A stretch of DNA of 48,112 bases from Pseudooceanicola atlanticus (GCF_000768315.1 NZ_AQQX01000019.1:1-48112); one strand, 5' to 3'. Positions 9,430 to 17,646 are shown, numbered from the stretch's first letter. Numbers and translations are program-made. The notes: generated by a model not told the origin, from the letters alone.

Positions 9430-9496
9430 AAGGTTCGTCCCGCGCTTAGTCATCGTTCCGCACCCGGGCCCGAACCTTCCTCAAACGCGCGGAACG
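9430..9496 (+). promoter_or_regulatory. candidate riboswitch expression platform
   Basis: Two hairpins that cannot form together follow the aptamer. Hairpin A pairs AAGGTTCG (9430-9437) with CGAACCTT (9471-9478), extended by CCCG/CGGG. Hairpin B pairs CGTTCCGC (9454-9461) with GCGGAACG (9489-9496) and ends seven bases before the GGGGAAG ribosome site of the first gene. Neither has a good U-tract, so control of translation or Rho access is more likely than intrinsic termination. This is inference from base pairing alone. Confidence 0.5.
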
Positions 9497-9512
9497 CACA
9501 ACGGGGAAGACA

Positions 9513-10580
9513 ATGACCAGAGCCAAGTTCCTGTCCGCGACAGCCCTCTCGCTGGGTCTCGTCGCAGCGACGCTCGCGCCTGCCGCAGCGCAGGAGAAAT
9601 CCGAATTCAAGGTCGCGTGGTCGATCTATGTCGGCTGGATGCCGTGGGGCTATCTCGAAGACAGCGGCATCATGGACAAGTGGGCCGACAAGTACGACAT
9701 CGACGTCGAGATCGTTCAGATCAACGACTACGTCGAGTCGATCAACCAGTACACCGCCGGTGCCTTCGACGGTGTGTCCGCGACCAACATGGACACCTTG
9801 TCCATTCCCGCCGGCAGTGGCGTGGATACCACCGCGCTGATCATCGGCGATTATTCCAATGGCAACGATGCGCTCATCGCCAAGGGCGACATGACGCTGG
9901 AGGACATGGCCGGAACCAGCGTGAACCTGGTGGAGCTGTCGGTGTCGCATTACCTGCTGGCCCGCGCGCTGGACAGCGTCGGGCTGGAAGAGCGCGACCT
10001 GGACGGCGTGGTCAACACCTCGGACGCGGACATGATCGCGGCGTTCTCCACCCAGGACGTGACCTCGGTCGTGACCTGGAACCCGCTCGTGTCGGAAATC
10101 ACAAGTTCCAACCCGGATGCGACGGTGCTGTTCGACAGCTCGCAAATCCCGGGCGAGATCCTCGACCTGATGGTGGTCAACACCCAGACGCTGGCGGACA
10201 ACCCCGATTTCGGCAAGGCGCTGGTTGGTGCCTGGTACGAGCTGATGGGTCTGATGGCCGCGGGTGACGAAGAGGCGCTGACGGCGATGGCCGAGGCCTC
10301 GGGAACCGACCTGGCCGGCTACAAGGCGCAGCTGGACGCGACACAGATGTTCTATGACCCGGCAGAGGCCGTGGCACAGGCGTCGTCCGAGGAACTGCCC
10401 GCCACCATGACCGAGATCGCGGAGTTCCTGTTCGACAAGGGTATCCTGGGCGAAGGCGCCCCGTCGGCCGATTTCGTCGGTGTGGAATATCCCGACGGAA
10501 CGATCTCCGGCTCCGAGGCGAATGTCATGTTCCGCTTCGATGCCAGCTACATGCAGATGGCAGCCGACGGAGAGCTGTGA
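9513..10580 (+). CDS. guanidine ABC importer, substrate-binding protein
   Basis: A 355-residue periplasmic binding protein with a clear signal peptide (MTRAKFLSATALSLGLVAAT, cleavage after AAAQ). The body has the NitT/TauT/SsuA-like fold pattern, with an early WSIYVGWMPWGY segment and later VVTWNPLVSEI. Related proteins are often annotated as urea- or urea-carboxylase-associated binding proteins. The riboswitch directly upstream and the guanidine hydrolase downstream point instead to guanidine as the ligand, with aromatic and acidic residues available to hold a cation. GGGGAAG precedes the ATG. A hairpin after the stop probably lets this gene be expressed above the membrane components. Confidence 0.82.
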   Translation: MTRAKFLSATALSLGLVAATLAPAAAQEKSEFKVAWSIYVGWMPWGYLEDSGIMDKWADKYDIDVEIVQINDYVESINQYTAGAFDGVSATNMDTLSIPAGSGVDTTALIIGDYSNGNDALIAKGDMTLEDMAGTSVNLVELSVSHYLLARALDSVGLEERDLDGVVNTSDADMIAAFSTQDVTSVVTWNPLVSEITSSNPDATVLFDSSQIPGEILDLMVVNTQTLADNPDFGKALVGAWYELMGLMAAGDEEALTAMAEASGTDLAGYKAQLDATQMFYDPAEAVAQASSEELPATMTEIAEFLFDKGILGEGAPSADFVGVEYPDGTISGSEANVMFRFDASYMQMAADGEL

Positions 10581-10586
10581 TCCGAC

Positions 10587-10612
10587 CGGCCCCGGCCAAA
10601 GCGCCGGGGCCG
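10587..10612 (+). terminator. intercistronic hairpin after binding protein
   Basis: A perfect 9-bp stem, CGGCCCCGG (10587-10595) with CCGGGGCCG (10604-10612), around an 8-base loop. No T-run follows, so it more likely stabilises the upstream message or partly stops transcription than ends the operon. Confidence 0.55.
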
Positions 10613-10655
10613 CGTCCCTCACCACGCCTTTTTCCAAACCGGTAGCGGTGTCCAG

Positions 10656-11468
10656 ATGCGATTGATCAACAGAAAGCCCTCCCGCCCGCTGGCGGTGTTC
10701 CTCGCGGCGCTGCCTTTCGTGATCGTCCTGATCGCCTATGCGGCAGGGTCGGAGATACGATTGGCGGCGAACCCGGCGGACAAGCTTCTGCCGGCCCTGT
10801 CGACGATCCAGGATACAGCGGTGCGTTTGTTCACCGAGGGCGACAGGCGGTCGGGTGACATCCTTCTGTGGAAGGATACCTGGGCCTCGCTTTCGCGGTT
10901 GCTGGGTGGCTTGGCGATTGCAGCGACGCTGTCGCTGCTGATCGGCATGGTGGTCGGGTTGCTGCCGCTGTTCCGCTCCACCCTGTCAGGTTTCGTCGCG
11001 GTGCTGTCGATGGTGCCGCCGCTGGCGCTGCTGCCGATCCTGTTCATCGTCTTCGGGCTGGGCGAGACATCGAAGGTCGTTCTGATCGTCATCGGCATCA
11101 CGCCGTTCATGACCCGCGACCTGGCGCAACGCGTGCTGGATATCCCGCACGAACAGATCGTGAAGGCACAGACGCTGGGGGCCTCGTCGCTGGTGATCGC
11201 GCTGCGGGTGGCCTTGCCGCAGGTCCTGCCGCGGCTGATCGCCAATGTCCGGCTATCGCTGGGGTCGGCCTGGCTGTTCCTGATCGCGGCAGAGGCCGTC
11301 GCGGCAGATGTGGGGCTGGGTTACCGCATCTTCCTGGTGCGCCGATACCTCGCGATGGATGTGATCCTGACCTATGTCGTGTGGATCACGATCCTCGCCT
11401 TCGTGCTGGACTGGGCGCTCAAGCAACTGACGCGGAAGGCCTTTCCGTGGATGGAGGCGGGGCTATGA
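10656..11468 (+). CDS. guanidine ABC importer, permease
   Basis: A 270-residue inner-membrane protein of the SsuC/TauC-like permease group with about six hydrophobic segments. The EAA-type cytoplasmic loop that contacts the ATPase is visible as EQIVKAQTLGASSLVIALRV near residues 165-185. The partner genes are the binding protein upstream and the ATPase, whose ATG overlaps this stop (ATGA). It would form the membrane pore for guanidinium import. The specificity assignment rests on the riboswitch and hydrolase context, not on the permease sequence. Confidence 0.82.
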   Translation: MRLINRKPSRPLAVFLAALPFVIVLIAYAAGSEIRLAANPADKLLPALSTIQDTAVRLFTEGDRRSGDILLWKDTWASLSRLLGGLAIAATLSLLIGMVVGLLPLFRSTLSGFVAVLSMVPPLALLPILFIVFGLGETSKVVLIVIGITPFMTRDLAQRVLDIPHEQIVKAQTLGASSLVIALRVALPQVLPRLIANVRLSLGSAWLFLIAAEAVAADVGLGYRIFLVRRYLAMDVILTYVVWITILAFVLDWALKQLTRKAFPWMEAGL

Positions 11469-12256
11469 GTTTTGTCGAAGTGCGCGACATATGGCAGGCC
11501 TATGACGGGCGGTCGATCATCGAACGGGTCAACCTGGACGTTGCCGAAGGCGAGTTCGTCTCGATCGTCGGCGCCTCGGGCTGTGGCAAGTCGACCTTCC
11601 TGCGCCTTCTTCTGGCCGATGAGCGCCCGGTGCGTGGCAAGATCACCGTCGATGGCGGCGAGGTCGCGGTTGAACCCGTCCGGGAACGCGGCGTCGTCTT
11701 CCAGCGCTATTCCGTCTTCCCGCACCTGACCGTGCGCGAGAACCTGATCGCGGGGGAGGGGTTTTCGACCCGTTTCGGGTGGCTGGGCGGCGCGGCGCGC
11801 AAGGCCGCGGCAGAGCGCGCGGACGAGATGCTGTCGCGGATCGGGCTGAACCATGTGGCCGGTCAGTATCCGGCCAGCCTGTCGGGCGGCATGCAGCAGC
11901 GACTGGCCATCGGCCAGGCCCTGACCGCGCGGCCCCGTGTCCTTTTGCTGGACGAACCCTTCGGCGCGCTTGATCCCGGGACACGCGTCCAGATGCACGA
12001 ATTCCTGTCCGAGTTGCGCGCCGAGACCAAGATGACAGTCTTCATGGTTTCCCACGACCTGGAAGAGGCGTTCAAGCTGGGTGACCGGGTTCTTGTCTTC
12101 GACAAACCCCGCTGGGACCCGCAGGATCCGGGCCTCTACGGGGCCACGGTGACCTATGATTTCGACGCCCGCGACGGGGGCATGCCGTTCCAGAGCATCC
12201 TGGACCGCTACCCCTCGCTCGCGGACACGCCAAAGGCGGAGCCCATCCCCGCCTGA
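11465..12256 (+). CDS. guanidine ABC importer, ATPase
   Basis: A 263-residue ABC ATPase. Walker A is GASGCGKST near residue 38, the Q-loop is VVFQRYSVFPHLT, the signature is LSGGMQQR, Walker B is VLLLDEPFGALD and the H-loop is VSHDLEEA. It fits the TauB/SsuB/NrtD group and drives the importer encoded by the two preceding genes. The start overlaps the permease stop by four bases. The protein ends with a roughly 40-residue tail after the ABC core (from about VFDKPRWDP), longer than in minimal TauB proteins. Confidence 0.85.
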   Translation: MSFVEVRDIWQAYDGRSIIERVNLDVAEGEFVSIVGASGCGKSTFLRLLLADERPVRGKITVDGGEVAVEPVRERGVVFQRYSVFPHLTVRENLIAGEGFSTRFGWLGGAARKAAAERADEMLSRIGLNHVAGQYPASLSGGMQQRLAIGQALTARPRVLLLDEPFGALDPGTRVQMHEFLSELRAETKMTVFMVSHDLEEAFKLGDRVLVFDKPRWDPQDPGLYGATVTYDFDARDGGMPFQSILDRYPSLADTPKAEPIPA

Positions 12257-12264
12257 CACGAACA

Positions 12265-12295
12265 CCCACGCGCGCCGCCGGGCTCCGCGCGTGGG
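12265..12295 (+). terminator. intercistronic hairpin before hydrolase gene
   Basis: A perfect 10-bp stem, CCCACGCGCG (12265-12274) with CGCGCGTGGG (12286-12295), in the gap between the ATPase and hydrolase genes. No T-tract follows. It may act as an RNA stabiliser or a partial stop that sets the importer-to-enzyme ratio. Confidence 0.5.
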
Positions 12296-12350
12296 ACAGC
12301 CAAGGCCCGGAACTGACGCCCATTCTTGGGATACCGATTGGGAGACAGAC

Positions 12351-13625
12351 ATGTTTTCTGACCTTCACCGTGCGGAGGCGCGCGGGCGCGACCCGCGCAG
12401 CCTGCGCCAACGCCACGCCTCGCGTGAGCAGCGCCATCACCATCCGGACCTGACAAAGCTCGCGGGCTGGAAGGCCATGCGCAAGGAAGCCGAGCTGCCC
12501 GAAGGCCGCTGGGCCGAGGAACGTGCCTGGGCCCTGCGCATGGGGCTGACCGGGGCCGACAGCATCGAGGACAAGTCAATCCCGACCTTCGCCCGCGGGG
12601 AGCTGCCCCATTACGCGGGGATCAACACCTTCCTCAAGGCGCCCTATACCGAGGATGTCCTGGAGGTGGCGAATTACGACGCGACCGTGCTGGGCATCCC
12701 CTTCGATGGGGGCACGACCTATCGCCCCGGCACCCGGTTCGGGCCGCAGGGGGTGCGCAAGATCTCGGCTCTTTATACGCCTTACAACTACGAGACAGGG
12801 GTCGACCTACGGGAACAGATGACGCTGTGCGATGCCGGGGACGTTTTTACCATCCCCGCCAATATCGAGAAAAGCTTCGACCAGATCAGCCGGGCGGTCA
12901 GCCATGTCTTTTCGTCCGGCTCCCTGCCCGTGATGATCGGCGGCGACCATTCCATCGGGTTTCCCTGCGTGCGCGGGATTGCCGAATGCACCTCCAAGAA
13001 GATCGGGATCGTGCATTTCGACCGTCACGCCGACATCCAGGAAAAGGACCTGGACGAACGGATGCACACCACGCCCTGGTTCCATTCCACCAACCTGCCG
13101 AACGTACCGGCCAAGAACCTCGTTCAGATCGGCATCGGGGGCTGGCAGGTCCCGCGCGAGGCGGTGAAGGTCGCCCGCGAGCGTGAAACCAACATCATCA
13201 CCATGGGCGACATGGAGAAGATGGGCATCGACAAGACGATCGAGATGGCGCTGGAAATGGCCTGGGACGGGGTCGACATGGTCTACATGTCCTTCGACAT
13301 CGACAGCATCGATTGCGGTTTCGTGCCCGGCACCGGCTGGCCCGAACCGGGCGGGTTCCTTCCGCGCGAGGCACTGGCGCTGGCCGCAGGCGTCGCCGCC
13401 GAAGGCATCTGCGGGCTGGAACTGGTCGAGGTGTCGCCGCCCTATGACACGTCGGACATCACGGCCCTGATGGGGACGCGGGTGATCGTCGACGTGCTGG
13501 GCAGCCTCGTGGCGCATGGCAAGATGGGTGCGCACAAGAAGCATATCGACAAGCCCGTCTCGCTTCCGCATGGCGAGTTCGAGGGCAAGCGCTGGTCGAA
13601 CTCCGAACCGCACAAGGTGGGCTGA
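12351..13625 (+). CDS. gdmH: guanidine hydrolase (GdmH-type ureohydrolase)
   Basis: A 424-residue ureohydrolase that should convert guanidine and water to urea and ammonia. The dinuclear metal ligands of the family are all present: His200 in GGDHS; Asp224, His226 and Asp228 in FDRHAD; Asp316 and Asp318 in FDIDSID. Features separate it from agmatinase. It has an N-terminal extension of about 100 residues, DRH replaces the usual DAH, TTPWFH is present, and GTGWPEPGG has Trp330 where agmatinases have GTGTPEPGG. These agree with what is known of cyanobacterial GdmH, a nickel enzyme. The riboswitch and importer upstream support the call. GGGAG precedes ATG 12351; longer in-frame starts lie inside the upstream gene. 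Biochemical specificity is inferred. Confidence 0.85.
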   Translation: MFSDLHRAEARGRDPRSLRQRHASREQRHHHPDLTKLAGWKAMRKEAELPEGRWAEERAWALRMGLTGADSIEDKSIPTFARGELPHYAGINTFLKAPYTEDVLEVANYDATVLGIPFDGGTTYRPGTRFGPQGVRKISALYTPYNYETGVDLREQMTLCDAGDVFTIPANIEKSFDQISRAVSHVFSSGSLPVMIGGDHSIGFPCVRGIAECTSKKIGIVHFDRHADIQEKDLDERMHTTPWFHSTNLPNVPAKNLVQIGIGGWQVPREAVKVARERETNIITMGDMEKMGIDKTIEMALEMAWDGVDMVYMSFDIDSIDCGFVPGTGWPEPGGFLPREALALAAGVAAEGICGLELVEVSPPYDTSDITALMGTRVIVDVLGSLVAHGKMGAHKKHIDKPVSLPHGEFEGKRWSNSEPHKVG

Positions 13626-13628
13626 GCC

Positions 13629-14096
13629 ATGCCGCACGATCATCACCACCACCATGATCATGGGCATCACGCCCATGACCATGCCCATCCCCCGCATGAC
13701 CACAACCATTCGCATGACGCGGATCACCTGCACAGCCACATGCATCACCACGATGAGGCGGCCGACCTTCAGGTCCTGGCGCAGCAATTCATCGACGGGT
13801 TCGTGCAGGCGAAGGACAAGACGTCCTACCTCAAGCTGGCGGGGGTTCCGTTCGAACGGGCCGGGGCAGGCGGTGCCAAGGCGCTCAAGCTCGTGGATAT
13901 CGAACTGACGACCGATTGGCAGGTGGGCACGGCGTCGCCCTCCTTCGGGTCGCGGGAGTTGAGCTATCTTCCCTTCCCGGGGGAAATGGTCCGGGAAAGG
14001 ACCAACATGCACTTCGTCTACGTCTCCATGGACGAGAAATCGACGATGGACCTGCGGGATTTCCTCGCGCAACGCAAAAAGGATATCGACACATGA
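13629..14096 (+). CDS. His-rich metal-binding protein of guanidine operon
   Basis: A 155-residue cytoplasmic protein whose first 41 residues contain 22 histidines (HHHHHDHGHH and similar runs mixed with Asp). A folded domain of about 110 residues follows, of no family I recognise (FIDGFVQAKDKTSYLKLAGV, later SRELSYLPFPGE). Poly-His tails of this type bind nickel or zinc in metallochaperones such as HypB, SlyD and UreE. It starts three bases after the hydrolase stop and overlaps the next gene (ATGA). Known GdmH enzymes need nickel and are usually accompanied by HypA/HypB-like factors, none of which are here. A nickel store or donor for the hydrolase is therefore the best guess. Confidence 0.7.
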   Translation: MPHDHHHHHDHGHHAHDHAHPPHDHNHSHDADHLHSHMHHHDEAADLQVLAQQFIDGFVQAKDKTSYLKLAGVPFERAGAGGAKALKLVDIELTTDWQVGTASPSFGSRELSYLPFPGEMVRERTNMHFVYVSMDEKSTMDLRDFLAQRKKDIDT

Positions 14097-14284
14097 AACG
14101 CTTGCTTGTCATTGCCGCGGCTTCTCTGGCCGCCGGCCCCGCCCTCGCGCATTCCGCCGCCATGCCGCATGCCCACGGGGAGAGCGGGTTGGTCTTTGCC
14201 GTTGCCGCGCTGGTGGCCGCCGGCACCGCGATCTTCGGCCTGCGCCGCGAGCGTCAGCGCGTTCGCAGCACGGCTGTCCGCTAA
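14093..14284 (+). CDS. small exported/membrane protein, guanidine operon
   Basis: A 63-residue protein. It has a signal-like N-terminus (MKRLLVIAAASLAAGPALA), a short His-containing segment (HSAAMPHAHGESG), one transmembrane helix (LVFAVAALVAAGTAIFGL) and a basic tail. It resembles the short DUF6732-type proteins seen in Rhodobacteraceae, but that assignment is from memory. It overlaps the His-rich gene by ATGA and is the last gene before a strong terminator. The exposed histidines could take part in metal uptake for the hydrolase; this is conjecture. Confidence 0.55.
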   Translation: MKRLLVIAAASLAAGPALAHSAAMPHAHGESGLVFAVAALVAAGTAIFGLRRERQRVRSTAVR

Positions 14285-14341
14285 AGCGGTCAGGCGGTAC
14301 GTCGCGCCCCCCTGGGCCCGTGACCCGAGCCGAGAGCCGAG

Positions 14342-14368
14342 CCCCGCAGCCCATGCTGCGGGGTTTTT
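14342..14368 (+). terminator. Rho-independent terminator of guanidine operon
   Basis: A perfect 8-bp GC stem, CCCCGCAG (14342-14349) with CTGCGGGG (14356-14363), followed at once by TTTTT. This is a classic intrinsic terminator, 57 bases after the last operon gene. Confidence 0.85.
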
Positions 14369-14434
14369 CGTTGCGGCACGCCAGCCACCCGATACCGCCT
14401 TGTCGACCGGCCAGACGGGGATTATCCCGACCGC

Positions 14435-14791
14435 ATGCGCATCCTGGAAAATGTCATCAGCGACCGCGGGTCGAAATACGCGGTGTCGGGCGGGCCCTGT
14501 CGGTCGGACGCAGAAGCCAAGGCTTTCATCAAGGAATTGTGCCGGAAGAAGAAGTTCGCCAAGGCCACGCATAACACATGGGCCGTGCTGACCTCGGACG
14601 CACCGCTCAAGAACGATGACGGAGAGGCCGGGGCTGGCATGGTCATCCTGCGGATGCTGGAGCGCGAAGACCTGCGTGACCACATCATCGTGGTGACCCG
14701 CTGGTTCGGCGGAAAGCACCTGGGCGGAGATCGCTTCCGCCATGTCCAGGACGCGGTGCGTTATTACCTGGATGATCTGCGCAGCCGGTAG
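14435..14791 (+). CDS. Impact/YigZ N-domain family protein
   Basis: A 118-residue protein matching the Impact N-terminal (YigZ/UPF0029) domain. Family landmarks are present: KKFAKATHNTWAV, then NDDGEAGAGMVILRMLE, then VVTRWFGGKHLGGDRFRHV. It is shorter than E. coli YigZ (about 200 residues) and lacks the second domain, so it is a single-domain version. The biochemical role of the family is poorly defined. No strong ribosome site precedes the ATG. It is convergent with the methyltransferase gene. Confidence 0.75.
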   Translation: MRILENVISDRGSKYAVSGGPCRSDAEAKAFIKELCRKKKFAKATHNTWAVLTSDAPLKNDDGEAGAGMVILRMLEREDLRDHIIVVTRWFGGKHLGGDRFRHVQDAVRYYLDDLRSR

Positions 14792-14898
14792 TTCGATAGC
14801 GCGGATGCATCTGCCGGGGAAGGGGCCCGGTAATTCATCAATCCGGCAAAGTTTCGGTCCGGCAGGCCCCAGCCGCCCTGGCGGCTGAGGCGATCGGG

Positions 14899-16116
14899 TC
14901 AGTGGTAGGGGGCTTCCGGCATCGGCCCGACCGGCGCGTGATGCGTCAGAGGGACGAAATCCTCGGCCATTTCGATGTCCGACACGTCATCAAGGTCGGT
15001 CCAGATCGAACTATCCTCCGTCACGGCGTGATCATCGTGCAGCGTCAGGGTCAGTTGCGACGTGTCGTGCTGTGCCGTGACCTGCAAATGCGTGCCGGGA
15101 CGCGCGCGGGCCGGCTGATCGGACAGAAAGACGGTCCGGCCCCAATGGCCTTCGGACAGCAGGTTGTTCGTCAGTTGCAGCCCGGGGGCGAGGTCCATTT
15201 CGAAATAGACCATGACCGCGTGGATCGTCCCCCAGGTGGAGCTGGACAACACCTGTGTCGCGCGCGCCGAGCGCGTGTCCGGACGGGCGAAATCGAAGTC
15301 GAACAGTTCGACCGGGCGACCGAGGGGCCGTAGGCCGAGGCTGGCCAGGTCGTTCGGGGTGACATGCGCGACAGACGCGAAATCGTGGAATGGCGCAACG
15401 TCGAACCCTTCGGGCCGACGCGGGCGCCACAAGTGCCACAGCCGGTCGCTTTCGACCAGTTGCGCGAACAGGCGGCCGCGTTCGGGGATGGCACGCGCGT
15501 CCGGTTTCGCCAGCAGGTGCATGGCGTGGGTCAGCGTGGCCAGGGCGCCTTCTCCCAGCAGAACGTTGTCGACGATTTCCGAAACGACGACATCCGCAGG
15601 TTCCGGCACGTCCTGGCCGATGACCAGGTTATGGGACATCTTGGGGATCACTGTGATCCGGTCGGACAGGCCGTTCGCCGCGATCACCTGTTTCGCGGCC
15701 TCCGCGATCAGTGGTTGCTGTTCGCATGTATAGACATGCTTGGCCCCGGCGCGCGCCGCCAGCATGGCGGTCAGCCCGGCACCACAGCCGATATCCAGCA
15801 CGATGTCGCCCGGCCGCACCTTGGCCGCGATCGCCTCTGCATAGGTTCGATTGCGGACCTCGTCGCCGAGCATCGGAAAATGCCAGCGCGGGACCATCAC
15901 CTGATAGAGCCTTTCGCGCAGCAATTGCGCGTGGTGGTTCGCCGGATCGAGTTCAAGGGCATCCGACAGGAACCTGGCAGTGCGCAGACCACCATCGGTC
16001 AGGGGTTCGAGCTTGGCCAGTTGGACGAGGTAATCGGCATCCTGCGCCTCTTCGGTCGGAAGGGCGTGAACATACGGACGGTCTTGATCGAAATTCTGCA
16101 CATGGTCTTTTGCCAT
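14899..16116 (-). CDS. PRMT7/9-like SAM-dependent methyltransferase
   Basis: A 405-residue class I methyltransferase. Motif I is VLDIGCGAGLTAMLAARAG near residue 105 and the acidic post-I residue follows in YTCEQ. The segment SEIVDNVLLGEGALATL corresponds to the double-E loop of arginine methyltransferases, in the form typical of PRMT7 and PRMT9. A beta-barrel-like C-terminal half contains HAVMVYFEMDL at the place of the THW loop. The first 75 residues are helical and could be a TPR-like segment. It should use S-adenosylmethionine to methylate a protein or small molecule; the substrate is unknown. Bacterial automatic annotation often calls such proteins ribosomal L11 methyltransferase, which fits less well. 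Confidence 0.72.
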   Translation of the reverse strand: MAKDHVQNFDQDRPYVHALPTEEAQDADYLVQLAKLEPLTDGGLRTARFLSDALELDPANHHAQLLRERLYQVMVPRWHFPMLGDEVRNRTYAEAIAAKVRPGDIVLDIGCGAGLTAMLAARAGAKHVYTCEQQPLIAEAAKQVIAANGLSDRITVIPKMSHNLVIGQDVPEPADVVVSEIVDNVLLGEGALATLTHAMHLLAKPDARAIPERGRLFAQLVESDRLWHLWRPRRPEGFDVAPFHDFASVAHVTPNDLASLGLRPLGRPVELFDFDFARPDTRSARATQVLSSSTWGTIHAVMVYFEMDLAPGLQLTNNLLSEGHWGRTVFLSDQPARARPGTHLQVTAQHDTSQLTLTLHDDHAVTEDSSIWTDLDDVSDIEMAEDFVPLTHHAPVGPMPEAPYH

Positions 16117-16189
16117 GGGTGAACATTCCCCTTTCTAGGACATCTGCGATCAAGGCTTAGCGCGGGCCATCTAAGATTACGTAAATGGC

Positions 16190-16233
16190 TGAAAAAGGAA
16201 TGCTTCAGGCATGTACTCTGGCATACCTGAAGC
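16190..16233 (-). terminator. terminator of VOC/DoxX transcript
   Basis: On the minus strand, GCTTCAGG pairs with CCTGAAGC (16202-16209 and 16226-16233), extended by ATG/CAT after one mismatch. A short run of Ts (AAAAAGG on the plus strand, 16191-16197) follows. It sits 18 bases after the VOC stop, where a terminator is expected. Confidence 0.7.
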
Positions 16234-16250
16234 TATTCAAATCATGTCAT

Positions 16251-17117
16251 CTAGCTCAGCCGGATGGTCGTGCCCCAATCGTCCTCGAAAGTGGTGGGGG
16301 TGCCACCATCCCTGCGGATCAGTTGCACGAAATCCAGCCCGGTTTCGCGTTCCGACCGGCGGCCGGCCCCGGCGCTCATCCACTCGTTGACCGCGACATG
16401 GTGATGGTAGCCGCCAGTCGACAGGAAGACCGCATCGTCTCGGCTGCTGACCGCGTCGAAACCCAGCGTATCCTGCCACCAGGCTCCTGCGCGCGTGGCA
16501 TCGCCGACCTTCATGTGCACATGGCCGATGCTGGTGCCGACAGGCGCGCCACGCCACGATGGCGGCAACAATCCGAGCGTTTCCAGGATACCATCGACAT
16601 CGAGCTGGTAAGTCCCCATCTGCACTTCACCGTCGACCCATTGCCAATTGTCCTGCGGACGGTCGGCATAGACCTCGACCCCGTTGCCTTCGGGATCGGT
16701 CAGGTAGATCGCCTCGCTCACCCTGTGGTCGGCGGTGCCGGTGACCGGCACCTGCCGATCGATGGCCATCAGGATCCAGTTGGCCAGGTCGCGCCGGGTG
16801 GGCAGCAGGAAGGCGGTATGAAACAGGCCCGCCTCTCCGCGCCCCGCGAGGCTCAGCCCCGCCTGTTCGGTCAGGGCCAGCAAGGGCGTGCCCGCCGCGC
16901 CCAGCCAGATCGTCGCCTCCTCGCGCCGGATTTCCTCCAGCCCGAGCGCGGCACTGTACCAGCCGGCCAACGCTTCAGCGTCGCGCACGCGCAGGCCCAC
17001 CTGGCCGACATGGATCGGCGCCTGCAGCGGCAGGCTGTTCGACGCGGCAGCCGGCATCGGCAGTGTGGAGGCGAGCGCCGCAGCGCCCGCTCCTTTCAAC
17101 AGGGATCGTCTGTGCAT
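16251..17117 (-). CDS. Tat-exported VOC (glyoxalase/dioxygenase-fold) protein
   Basis: A 288-residue protein with a twin-arginine signal (HRRSLLKGAGAAALASTLP). Two vicinal-oxygen-chelate halves follow (residues about 33-150 and 165-285). They are similar to CatE-like ring-cleavage dioxygenases: GQVGLRVRDAEALAGWYSAA, LTDPEGNGVEVYADRP, and SIGHVHMKVGDATRAGAWW. Likely metal ligands are the His in GHVHMKV, a His in HHHVAVN and a Glu in the C-terminal part. ATG 17117 is favoured: an AAGGAG site lies seven bases upstream and it overlaps the DoxX stop. Tat export suggests a metal-loaded enzyme in the periplasm. The substrate is unknown. Confidence 0.75.
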   Translation of the reverse strand: MHRRSLLKGAGAAALASTLPMPAAASNSLPLQAPIHVGQVGLRVRDAEALAGWYSAALGLEEIRREEATIWLGAAGTPLLALTEQAGLSLAGRGEAGLFHTAFLLPTRRDLANWILMAIDRQVPVTGTADHRVSEAIYLTDPEGNGVEVYADRPQDNWQWVDGEVQMGTYQLDVDGILETLGLLPPSWRGAPVGTSIGHVHMKVGDATRAGAWWQDTLGFDAVSSRDDAVFLSTGGYHHHVAVNEWMSAGAGRRSERETGLDFVQLIRRDGGTPTTFEDDWGTTIRLS

Positions 17118-17563
17118 CACAGCTCCTTTCCGATCAGCCGGTCGACGGAATAGCGACCGCCGCCGCGGGCCAGGAAGACCAGGGTCACGGCCGACCAGAT
17201 CAGCGACAGTTCGGAGCCGCTGTAGCCCTGGCCCAGAATGACCCAGTGGAAGTAGACGGTCACCAGCAGAATGACGGTCGTGCCGCCGGCTGCCAGCCGC
17301 GTCAGCAGGCCGATCGCCAGCAGCAGACCGCCGGTGAATTCCGTCACGGATAGCAGGATCGACCAGAGCCAGCCGGGATTGAACCCCATGCCCGCCACCA
17401 TTTCGGCAGCGCCGGTCGGGTTCGTGATCTTGGGCCAGCCGTGCACCATCAGGGCAATGCCGCTGATGACACGCAGCCAGAGCAGGGTCAGAGGTGCCGC
17501 GGCATCATAGACGGGGGACAGCGCGGGCAGGACAGGTTGCGGATTTTCAGTGTTCGACGTCAT
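17117..17563 (-). CDS. DoxX family membrane protein
   Basis: A 148-residue protein with four predicted transmembrane helices, including TLLWLRVISGIALMVHGWPK and LAAGGTTVILLVTVYFHWVI. It shows the DoxX signature of an early HGWPKI followed by a GLLLAIGLLTRLAA helix. Members act in membrane-bound redox or quinone-linked processes, and some associate with SodA or SseA. The stop overlaps the VOC start, so the two are co-transcribed. Confidence 0.8.
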   Translation of the reverse strand: MTSNTENPQPVLPALSPVYDAAAPLTLLWLRVISGIALMVHGWPKITNPTGAAEMVAGMGFNPGWLWSILLSVTEFTGGLLLAIGLLTRLAAGGTTVILLVTVYFHWVILGQGYSGSELSLIWSAVTLVFLARGGGRYSVDRLIGKEL

Positions 17564-17646
17564 TGTCAGATATCTCCATTAGAGTGCGATCGCCCGGTTG
17601 GGCGCGCAGGGATACGAGCCGTACGGCCCGCGATGAGGGGTGGAGA

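Noticed and set aside
12351..13625. Agmatinase annotation for the ureohydrolase
   Set aside because: GTGWPEPGG, DRH in the metal motif, the long N-terminus and the guanidine riboswitch favour guanidine hydrolase.
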